Shown in pieces: positions 57,427-64,000 of a stretch of 64,000 bases of DNA (position 1 is its first letter; each line of letters opens with the position of its first letter). A model generated the notes under the pieces. The model worked only from the letters and a program-made list of their open reading frames with translations, ran no database searches and was not told the origin of the DNA. The stretch lies in assembly GCA_034408935.1 (NCBI GenBank), contig DAOUMV010000014.1:1-64000 (forward strand). Direction: 5' to 3'. Source of the DNA: DAOUMF01 sp034408935. GTDB taxonomy: Bacteria > Chloroflexota > Dehalococcoidia > SM23-28-2 > RBG-16-64-32. The translations under genes and the position numbers were made by a program.

Positions 57427-59892
57427 ATGAAGAATCCCTTCACGAGACCGGTCGCTGGCCCCCTCCTACTGCTCGCCGCCTCCCTGGCGACGTTGGCGAT
57501 CGTGGCCCTTGCCGTCGGCCTGGCCACCGTCCGCGCCCATACCAGCGGCCCCAGCGCTTCCGGCTACGTCTGGGTGGACAACAACGCGCCCGACCCCGTC
57601 ATCACCTTCGACTGGGTGGACGCTACCGGCGGGACGGCGGTGGTGAACTTCGTCGACGACCAGGGCAGCCCCAACGACGACGACGGTACGGTGACGTTGC
57701 CCCTGCCCTTCACTTTCAGCTTCTTCGGCACTGACTACACGGAGCTGGACATCGGCACCAACGGCCTCCTCAGCTTCGACATCGGCAACGCCTGCAACCG
57801 TCAATATAACTGGAACCACTTCCCCATCCCACACGACGACGCCGACTGCATCGCCGACGGCTGGGGCGGCAACCCCCTCATCGCCTCCTGGTTCGACGAC
57901 CTCAACCCCGGTGAGTGCGGCGACATCTACTACGACACCATCGGCAGCGCTCCCAACCGCAGGTTCGTCGTCCAGTTCCACGACGTCTGCCACTTCCACT
58001 CCCAACCCGGCGAAGGCGTCACCTTCGAGACCATCCTCTTCGAGGGCTCCAGCGACATCAAGGTTCAGTACCTGGACGCCTTCTTCGGCACCGGCACTTC
58101 GGACATCCAGGAGGGGAACTACGGCGGCACGGCCACCACAGGGATCAGCCTGGACGGCTCCGCCGGCCTCCAGTACTCCTACAACGCCCCCGCCCTCACC
58201 GATGGCTTGGCCGTCCTCTTCACCACCCAGCAGCCTACAGCCTCGCGCACACCCACTCCCACGTCTACGCCTGCAGCGGTGCCCACACCGACGCCCACCG
58301 CTTCGCCGACGCCGATGGCCACGCCGACGCCCACCGTCCTGCCGGCGATAGCCGCGCCGGAGCCCAGCCTTGGCTACTGGCTCGCCGCCTCAGACGGCGG
58401 CACTTTCGCCTTCGGGGATGCCCTCTTCTTCGGCTCCACGGGCGCCATCTCCCTCAACCAGCCGGTCGTAGGCATGGCAGCCACCCCGAGTGGCAACGGC
58501 TACTGGCTCGTCGCCTCTGACGGGGGCATCTTCACCTTCGGCGACGCCGCTTTCCACGGTTCCACGGGGAACATCCCCCTCAACCAGCCCATCGTCAGCA
58601 TGGCCGCTACCCCAACCGGCAACGGCTACTGGCTCGTCGCCTCCGATGGCGGCATCTTCACCTACGGCGATGCCGCTTTCCACGGCTCCACGGGCGCCAT
58701 CGCCCTCAACCAGCCGATAGTGGGCATGGCAGCCACCCCAAGCGGCAACGGCTACTGGCTGGAGGCCTCCGACGGCGGCATCTTCACCTACGGCGATGCC
58801 GGCTTCTTCGGCTCCACGGGGGACATCCCCATCAACGCGCCCATCGTCGGTATGGCGGCCACCCCAACCGGCAACGGCTACTGGCTCGTCGCCTCTGACG
58901 GGGGCATCTTCGCTTTCGGCGATGCCGGCTTCCACGGCTCCACGGGCAACATCCCCCTCAACCAGCCCATCGTGGGGATGGCCGCCACCCTAAGCGGCAA
59001 CGGCTACTGGCTCGTCGCCTCTGACGGGGGCATCTTCACCTACGGCGATGTCGGTTTCTTCGGCTCCACGGGCAACATTCCCCTCAACCAGCCGATAGTG
59101 GGCATGGCGGCCACCCCGAGCGGCAACGGCTACTGGCTGGTGGCCTCCGACGGGGGCATCTTCTCTGCAGCTGCTCCTGAACCCGGCGGCACAATCTGGA
59201 GGCCAGCCTTGAACACAAGCTGGCAATGGCAGCTTACGGGGACTTTGGACACCTCAGTCGACGTCGAGATGTACGACATAGACCTATTCGACAACGATGC
59301 AAGCGTGGTCGCTTCTCTCCACGCTCAAGGCCGCAGGGTCGTCTGCTACATTAGCGCAGGCTCTTGGGAGGATTGGCGACCCGACGCAGATCAATTCCCT
59401 GGATCGGTCAAGGGCAGAAGCAACGGCTGGCCCGGCGAGAGGTGGCTGGACATACGGCGGCTGGACATCCTCGGGCCAATCATGGAGGCACGGATGGACC
59501 TGTGCGCGCAAAAGGGCTTCGACGGCGTCGAGTTTGACAACGTGGACGGGTACAGCGGCAACACCGGCTTTCCACTGACATACCAGGACCAGCTCACCTA
59601 CAACAGATGGCTAGCTGGGGCAGCCCACGCGCGAGGCCTCTCCGTGGGTTTGAAGAACGATGTGGAGCAGGTGGTCGACCTGCTGCCGTTCTTCGACTGG
59701 GCGCTGAGCGAAGAGTGCTTCTCGTACAACGAGTGCAATGCTCTATTGCCCTTCATCCAGGCAGGGAAGGCCGTATTCGTGGTTGAGTACGATCTCTCAA
59801 CCAGCCAGTTCTGTCCCCAGGCGAACGCCATGAATTTCAACGCGATGCGAAAGCACCTCGATCTGGACGCCTATCGAGAGCCGTGCAGGTAG
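57427..59892 (+). CDS. secreted modular protein: N-terminal beta domain, GYW repeats, C-terminal GH114-like glycoside hydrolase
   Basis: An 821-residue protein. After the N-terminal signal (hydrophobic 12-36) come a beta-rich domain (about 38-265, with GTNGLLSFDIGNAC and cysteine pairs), a Thr-Pro linker (about 270-305), six full and one partial 42-residue GYWLVASDGG repeats (about 310-585), and a C-terminal domain (about 590-821). The latter contains WQWQLTG, MYDIDLFD, RRVVCYISAGSWEDWRPD and FDGVEFDNVDGY, the pattern of GH114 (endo-alpha-1,4-polygalactosaminidase) enzymes, with acidic residues at the barrel mouth. It has no LPxTG anchor, so it is probably released or bound to the wall through its repeats. 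Confidence 0.88.
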   Translation: MKNPFTRPVAGPLLLLAASLATLAIVALAVGLATVRAHTSGPSASGYVWVDNNAPDPVITFDWVDATGGTAVVNFVDDQGSPNDDDGTVTLPLPFTFSFFGTDYTELDIGTNGLLSFDIGNACNRQYNWNHFPIPHDDADCIADGWGGNPLIASWFDDLNPGECGDIYYDTIGSAPNRRFVVQFHDVCHFHSQPGEGVTFETILFEGSSDIKVQYLDAFFGTGTSDIQEGNYGGTATTGISLDGSAGLQYSYNAPALTDGLAVLFTTQQPTASRTPTPTSTPAAVPTPTPTASPTPMATPTPTVLPAIAAPEPSLGYWLAASDGGTFAFGDALFFGSTGAISLNQPVVGMAATPSGNGYWLVASDGGIFTFGDAAFHGSTGNIPLNQPIVSMAATPTGNGYWLVASDGGIFTYGDAAFHGSTGAIALNQPIVGMAATPSGNGYWLEASDGGIFTYGDAGFFGSTGDIPINAPIVGMAATPTGNGYWLVASDGGIFAFGDAGFHGSTGNIPLNQPIVGMAATLSGNGYWLVASDGGIFTYGDVGFFGSTGNIPLNQPIVGMAATPSGNGYWLVASDGGIFSAAAPEPGGTIWRPALNTSWQWQLTGTLDTSVDVEMYDIDLFDNDASVVASLHAQGRRVVCYISAGSWEDWRPDADQFPGSVKGRSNGWPGERWLDIRRLDILGPIMEARMDLCAQKGFDGVEFDNVDGYSGNTGFPLTYQDQLTYNRWLAGAAHARGLSVGLKNDVEQVVDLLPFFDWALSEECFSYNECNALLPFIQAGKAVFVVEYDLSTSQFCPQANAMNFNAMRKHLDLDAYREPCR

Positions 59893-60079
59893 TCGATTAG
59901 ACGCAGACGTACCAGACGTCGAGAATCAGGGAGCAGTGAGTCGCGGGCCACCACGTCCGCACCTGAGGCGAATGGTTGGCACCCACCGGCGGCGAACCTA
60001 GTTCCGGCGCTGGCACGCCATCCCGCCCTTGCCGTACACTAGACGCGTCGAGCGTCCCGAGCAGGCAGGGAGGTTCCCC

Positions 60080-60538
60080 ATGGACGAGCCCCGCTTCGAG
60101 CTGCTCTACGACATGAAGGTCGATCTGGAGCCGCCCCAGATGATCGGCCAGACGCCCCAGGGCAACCGCCAGGTCTTCTACGTCCGCTCCGGCACCTTCG
60201 AGGGGCCGCGCATCAAGGGCGAGGTACTCCCCGGCGGCGGCGACTGGTTTCTCCTCCGCCCCGATTACGTTGGCGAGCTTGACGTCCGCGGCACCCTTAA
60301 GACCAACGACGGCGCTCTCATCTACGTCACCTACCGGGGAATATTCTCCGCTTCCCAGGAGGCGTGGGAGGAGATCTACAACGGCGAGCCAGTGGACCGC
60401 GACAGATACTACTTCTACACCGCCCCCGTCTTCCAGACCAGCGCGTCCGATTACCTCTGGCTGAACCGGCTCCTGGCTGTCGGCATCGGCTCTCCCGTCC
60501 CCGGCGGCGTCTCCTATCGCGTCTTCGCCCTCGTATAG
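60080..60538 (+). CDS. DUF3237 (UPF0311) family protein
   Basis: A 152-residue protein with the family pattern VFYVRSGTFEGPRIKGEVLPGGGDW, VRGTLKTNDGALIYVTYRG and YFYTAPVFQTSASDYLWLNR. The fold is a beta barrel of unknown function. ATG 60080 is preceded by GGGAGG; an upstream GTG-like start is weaker. Confidence 0.9.
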   Translation: MDEPRFELLYDMKVDLEPPQMIGQTPQGNRQVFYVRSGTFEGPRIKGEVLPGGGDWFLLRPDYVGELDVRGTLKTNDGALIYVTYRGIFSASQEAWEEIYNGEPVDRDRYYFYTAPVFQTSASDYLWLNRLLAVGIGSPVPGGVSYRVFALV

Positions 60539-60606
60539 CGCAGGCCAGACCGCTGGGCGGGCCTCAATTCGGTAGGACACGCTTGAGGCTGCCCCCAACA
60601 GCGCTC

Positions 60607-61062
60607 TCACAGATCCAGCGAGTAGCCGTAGTGCGTGCGCTTCCAACCCAGCCGGCTGTAGAAGCGGTGCGCCCCCGTTCGGGCCAGGTTGGACGTGAGG
60701 GTCAACTTGTAGCACCCCGCCTCCCGGGCCACCTCGGCCGCTGCCCGCATCAGGGCGGCGCCAACACCCCTGCGGCGGTACGCGGGGTCCACCACCACCG
60801 CCTCCACCACCGCCGAGCGTGACAGGCTGCGGCCGATGTGCCGCAGCACCATCACGTGCGCCGAACCCACGAGCCGACCCCCGTCCTCGGCGACCAGCAA
60901 CCGCTGGTCTCCGTCGGCCAGGATCACCTCGTACAGCGCGCGGATGTCGCGCTCGCCGGCGTGGCCGCGGCCCCGGTACATGCTCTCGTCCATCTGGTCC
61001 AGCAACCGCAGCAGGGCCGCGAAATCGTCCGTCTTGGCTTCGCGTACCCTCATCAATGGCAT
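60607..61062 (-). CDS. GNAT family N-acetyltransferase
   Basis: A 151-residue GNAT protein. The acetyl-CoA loop is VVDPAYRRRGVGAALMRAA, followed by TSNLARTGAHRFYSRLGWKR. The substrate is unknown. The ATG at 61062 is 31 bases downstream of a promoter-start relic. Confidence 0.9.
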   Translation of the reverse strand: MPLMRVREAKTDDFAALLRLLDQMDESMYRGRGHAGERDIRALYEVILADGDQRLLVAEDGGRLVGSAHVMVLRHIGRSLSRSAVVEAVVVDPAYRRRGVGAALMRAAAEVAREAGCYKLTLTSNLARTGAHRFYSRLGWKRTHYGYSLDL

Positions 61063-61080
61063 GCGCGCAGGGCGGGGTCA

Positions 61081-61120
61081 GGCTTGCGGCTCCATGGCGC
61101 CACTATTCTACGCCATCCGC
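61081..61120 (-). pseudogene. relic promoter and start of a MEPxI-type gene
   Basis: ATGGAGCCGC at 61095 is preceded by GATGGCGTAGAATAGT, which contains a TAGAAT -10 box. The segment matches the one at 25214-25235. It stops after five codons (MEPQA). It likely serves as the promoter region of the GNAT gene. Confidence 0.45.
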
Positions 61121-61155
61121 GCTCTCGCCGCGTAGGGCCTCCTCCGCCCTCCACA

Positions 61156-62043
61156 CTACACCTCCGCCGGCGCCCCAGGGGGACGCTCCACGCTCCCACG
61201 CAGCGTCAGCGCCCCTACCCCACCCAGGACCAGCGCCACCCCGGCCCACTGCGCGGCGGAGAGGTGCTCGGCGAATATCAGTAACCCCCATAGTACGGTG
61301 GCCATGGGCTGGAGCAGCAACATGACCGACGTCTCCAGCGCCGGCAGGCGGGGCAGCGCTGTGGCTATCAGCAGCCAGCCGCCAACCTGGGCCACCATCG
61401 CCAACGCCAGCAGCCAGCCGTGCGCGGGCCAGGTGATGGCGAAGCTGAAATCCGGGTCCGCCGCCCCCGACAGGAGCGAGCCGATCGCCGCTCCGATGGT
61501 CGCGTCCAGGAGCGGCCCCGCGGCCGGGGCCAGCTCTCGGTTGGAGGCCCGGAACACCAGCAGGAAGCCAGTGTACGCGAGCCCGGCAACCACCCCCAAC
61601 GCCGCTCCGGTAACGGGATCGTCCCCGAAGGCGTCCTCGCGACCCAGCCCCGAGATGAGCACCACTCCGCCGAAGACGACCGGGATGGTGACAAACGCCA
61701 GCCCCGTGGGACGCTCTCGGTAGATCACCCAGGCGGCCAGGCCCACGAAGACCACCTGGGTGTTGGCGAGCACCGTGGCCAGCCCCGCGCCGATCAGGTC
61801 GATGGAGCGGTGCCAGACGGCCAGGTCCAGGGCAAGGAAGAGCCCGGCTCCCGCGGCCATCCAGCGGAGGTTCGCAGCACGCCGGTCTCGGCGCCGGACC
61901 GCCATCCAGAGCAGGAACAGCACCGGCACCGCGTAGGCGGTGCGGAAGAAGGCCGCAGTAGAGGGCGATACGTCTGCCTGCTTGACGAAGATCGCCGAGA
62001 AGGAGATGCCCAGGATCCCCAAAAGGGCGAACAGACGAGTCAT
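61156..62043 (-). CDS. EamA/DMT family transporter
   Basis: A 295-residue protein with about ten transmembrane helices and two EamA domains. The first is marked by FFRTAYAVPVLFLLWM and GAGLATVLANTQVVFVGL, the second by ALETSVMLLLQPMATVLWG. It is an inner-membrane drug/metabolite exporter or permease; substrate unknown. Confidence 0.9.
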   Translation of the reverse strand: MTRLFALLGILGISFSAIFVKQADVSPSTAAFFRTAYAVPVLFLLWMAVRRRDRRAANLRWMAAGAGLFLALDLAVWHRSIDLIGAGLATVLANTQVVFVGLAAWVIYRERPTGLAFVTIPVVFGGVVLISGLGREDAFGDDPVTGAALGVVAGLAYTGFLLVFRASNRELAPAAGPLLDATIGAAIGSLLSGAADPDFSFAITWPAHGWLLALAMVAQVGGWLLIATALPRLPALETSVMLLLQPMATVLWGLLIFAEHLSAAQWAGVALVLGGVGALTLRGSVERPPGAPAEV

Positions 62044-62118
62044 GCCGCCGCGCAGGCGATGGCCACCGCCCCCGAACTCACAAGCCCGACCAGGGGCGAC
62101 CTACCCTACCGTCCACAA

Positions 62119-62145
62119 CTGCGCAGGCTGCATGCACGGCTCCAT
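62119..62145 (-). pseudogene. diverged copy of the MEPRIQY start at the tail of the cyclase gene
   Basis: The ATG at 62145 overlaps the cyclase stop and reads MEPCMQPAQ. About 21 of 27 bases match the relic at 23916. The frame ends after 14 codons. Confidence 0.3.
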
Positions 62146-63470
62146 CACTCCTGCCACCTGACCTCGTGCAGCCGTACCGGCTTCTCGAAGCCCTTGAGGG
62201 TAGCCTCGCCCTTATCGGCGAAGGCGAAGCCCTTGCCAGCAGCAAGCTGCTGGACGACATCGGAGACGAGAATCTGTCCCGGCTCAGCGTGGTCGCAGAT
62301 GCGCTTGGCCAGGTTCACGGCGGTGCCGAAGAGGTCGGCCTCCTCAGCGACGGGCTCGCCCGCGTTCATCCCGATGCGCACTCTGAGTGGCATGTCGCCT
62401 TGTTCGGCGATGGCCCGCTGGACGGCGACAGCGCACTCGATCGCCCGTGAGGCAGAGGGGAAGGACGCCATGATGCCGTCGCCGGTATGCTTGGTCTCGC
62501 TCCCGCCCTGAGCCTTGAGCGCCTCGCGAACGATGCTGTCGTGGGCGCGGCGGAGTTCCTGGGCCTTGGCGTCACCGAGGCGCTCAGTGAGGGCAGTCGA
62601 GGACTCCATGTCGGTGAAGAGGATAGTGGCGAGGCCGGACGGGACGGGTTCAGCGCGCACTTGAGATTCAGCCTCCATCAGGAAACCGTTGATGGCATCC
62701 AGCAAAGGCTTAGTGTCGCCCCACCAGGGCACATGAACGTCGCCTTCTAGTGGCTCAAGCCGGGCATCGGGAATGAGGGCGGTCATCTCGCGAGCCACGT
62801 CGAATGGGCAAAGAATGTCACCTCGGCGGTGGACCACGAGCGTGGGAGCTTGCACCTCCTCCAGCACGGACGTGACATCCTGTCCGTAGTTGGCATCCAT
62901 CCAAGTAACGGCGTTCTCCGCGGAAGCCGCCTCCCGCTGCAACTTCGTCAGGAAGGCCACCTGGGCGGGGTCCCCCGACGGCGCGAAGACTGAGGATATG
63001 GCCGCGGACCCGGCGCCCCATGCGGCGCGGACGAGTGCCTTAAAGGGTTCATAAACTTCCGGCCGGGGGGCCCAGCGATGGTACGATCCATAAAGAACCA
63101 GGCGGGAGACACGCTCAGGGTGGCGGGTCGCGTAGACGAGGATCGTGGGACCGCCTTCGGAGATACCCATTAAGGCGACCCGTTCTACTGCAAGCGCATC
63201 GACCACCGCCTCAAGGTCCCGCAGCTGGCCTTCCATCGAGAGGTCCGGAGCATCCCAGTCGCTCAGCCCCGTTCCACGCTTGTCCAATCGGACCAACAGG
63301 CGCGGCTCGGCGAGCCCCTGCCAGAATGCCCGCGTGTCCGCGTAATCCCACTCGACCTGGAGATGGCTCACCCAGCCATGAGCCACCACTAGCGGCGGCC
63401 CCTTGCCTGCCGTAGCGTAGGCGATTCGCACACCGTCGGAAGTGGTGCAGAAGCGAATTTGCTGCTCCAT
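62145..63470 (-). CDS. alpha/beta-hydrolase fused to class III adenylate/guanylate cyclase
   Basis: A 441-residue paralog of the gene at 1-1075. The hydrolase half (1-270) has a complete triad pattern: the elbow MGISEGG (Ser104), an Asp in VVHRRGD (Asp218) and His246 in GDVHVPWWGD. The cyclase half (280-441) has the metal Asp287 in LFTDMESS, HTGDGIMASF and the substrate motif GTAVNLAKR. It might couple a small-molecule signal bound or cleaved by the hydrolase to cyclic nucleotide synthesis (inference). ATG 63470 follows AGGAG; an upstream ATG at 63494 is not preferred. Confidence 0.92.
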   Translation of the reverse strand: MEQQIRFCTTSDGVRIAYATAGKGPPLVVAHGWVSHLQVEWDYADTRAFWQGLAEPRLLVRLDKRGTGLSDWDAPDLSMEGQLRDLEAVVDALAVERVALMGISEGGPTILVYATRHPERVSRLVLYGSYHRWAPRPEVYEPFKALVRAAWGAGSAAISSVFAPSGDPAQVAFLTKLQREAASAENAVTWMDANYGQDVTSVLEEVQAPTLVVHRRGDILCPFDVAREMTALIPDARLEPLEGDVHVPWWGDTKPLLDAINGFLMEAESQVRAEPVPSGLATILFTDMESSTALTERLGDAKAQELRRAHDSIVREALKAQGGSETKHTGDGIMASFPSASRAIECAVAVQRAIAEQGDMPLRVRIGMNAGEPVAEEADLFGTAVNLAKRICDHAEPGQILVSDVVQQLAAGKGFAFADKGEATLKGFEKPVRLHEVRWQE

Positions 63471-63493
63471 CGGGATGCTCTCCTGGCGGAGCA

Positions 63494-63522
63494 AGCATAG
63501 CGCTGAAGGGGGCAGCCGTCAA
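63494..63522 (-). promoter_or_regulatory. promoter of the intact hydrolase/cyclase gene
   Basis: TTGACG (63522-63517) and TATGCT (63499-63494) on the minus strand are 17 bases apart, matching the promoter at 1101-1129 in both hexamers. Confidence 0.65.
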
Positions 63523-63699
63523 AGGCGGGCCAGATAGCTGCCAGAAGGTCGCCGAGCGCATGAAGGAGCCAGGAACAGCCCCTGCCCGTTTAAGGTGACA
63601 GATAGGGGAGAGGATGTCTGTAACGCCTTTGGTTGACTGTTGTTATTCAGGTAGAGCCACCGCTAGGGCCACCGCGCCAGGACGTTCGGAGGTTATAGG

Positions 63700-63984
63700 A
63701 TGCCCAGCTTGCCAAATTACCGGCCGCCAAGAATGCGCTTGCACGTCATTCTGCTCGAGGTGAGCGCCCTCATCTTGGGCCTCTCGGCGATTGCACTTTC
63801 CCGGCAGTCTACGGCGGTATGGCTGGTGGGCGTCATATTGGTCATGCTCCACACCCTTCTCTTCTACCGCCTCGGGAAGATGTCCGGACGTCTCGCCGGT
63901 GAGGGATCGCGAGACTTCTTCCGCGGCTTCAAACAGGGGCTGATGGGACGACCGGATTTCGACAGTCAGTCCGGCAGCGGCTAG
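63700..63984 (+). CDS. small hypothetical membrane protein
   Basis: A 94-residue protein with two transmembrane helices (about 14-32 and 38-55), a basic stretch (RLGKMSGRLAGEG) and a short soluble tail. It is divergent from the cyclase gene. No known family. Confidence 0.6.
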   Translation: MPSLPNYRPPRMRLHVILLEVSALILGLSAIALSRQSTAVWLVGVILVMLHTLLFYRLGKMSGRLAGEGSRDFFRGFKQGLMGRPDFDSQSGSG

Positions 63985-64000
63985 CCATGCCCACCTCGTG

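Noticed and set aside
58360..59170. 126-base repeats as a CRISPR-like array
   Set aside because: The repeats are coding, 42 codons each, without unique spacers, and sit in a frame with signal peptide and hydrolase domains.
1..64000. tRNA, rRNA, prophage or conjugative genes
   Set aside because: I looked for tRNA-like T-arm sequences, integrases, capsid or conjugation proteins and found none; a computed scan would be needed to exclude a tRNA fully.

Overview
The window is high-GC DNA, densely packed with genes on both strands, with many 4-base stop/start overlaps. The gene content points to a free-living heterotrophic bacterium of the Chloroflexota, probably Dehalococcoidia or SAR202-like. 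The supporting evidence is several CaiB/BaiF CoA-transferases, crotonases, acyl-CoA dehydrogenases and paired LLM flavin oxidoreductases, proteins headed MEPxIxF that fuse an alpha/beta-hydrolase to a class III cyclase, surface proteins with GYWLVASDGG repeats, and many small palindromic repeats. This placement is inference; the window holds no rRNA, tRNA or other phylogenetic marker that I could find.

Layout. 1-4.6 kb: edge-truncated hydrolase/cyclase, acyl-CoA dehydrogenase, crotonase, and a pseudo-receiver protein. 4.7-18.1 kb (minus strand): a branched-chain amino acid operon read from a sigma70-type promoter through a leucine-type T-box leader with two antiterminator/terminator modules, then ilvD-ilvB-ilvN-ilvC, an intruding RAMA-Mrr nuclease gene and a REP-associated transposase gene, then leuA-leuC-leuD, UPF0145, a membrane protein, leuB and a macrodomain gene. 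18.2-21.8 kb: ilvE, a PH-domain membrane protein, a geranylgeranyl-reductase-like flavoprotein and a DUF192 lipoprotein. 21.9-25.1 kb: rhodanese lipoprotein, amidohydrolase, cupin, acyl-CoA dehydrogenase. 25.3-32.3 kb (plus strand): a tightly coupled glycine-cleavage operon (MBL hydrolase, gcvT, gcvH, gcvPA, an intruding nuclease-like gene, gcvPB, glyoxylate aminotransferase). 32.3-49.5 kb: LarA-like protein, thioesterase-like protein, DUF1232 protein, and acyl-CoA/CoA-transferase metabolism on both strands. 49.7-55.2 kb: small proteins, RimI and a heterodimeric ABC exporter. 55.2-59.9 kb: three secreted proteins, two with LPxTG-type anchors and one joining GYW repeats to a GH114-like domain. 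59.9-64 kb: DUF3237, GNAT, EamA, a second hydrolase/cyclase and a small membrane protein.

How the genes work together. The ilv-leu operon plus ilvE covers Val/Leu/Ile synthesis and its leader reads a Leu CUC specifier, so charging of leucyl-tRNA should control the operon. The aminotransferase next to gcv would make glycine from glyoxylate for immediate cleavage. The CoA-transferase, crotonase, ligase and LLM genes suggest activation and breakdown of organic acids, with substrates unknown.

The most unusual features are the T-box leader with one Stem I and two antiterminators, the nuclease genes embedded in two biosynthetic or catabolic operons (one bracketed by an imperfect direct repeat), short palindromes inserted inside coding sequence, and dispersed copies of a promoter-plus-start segment belonging to the hydrolase/cyclase family.
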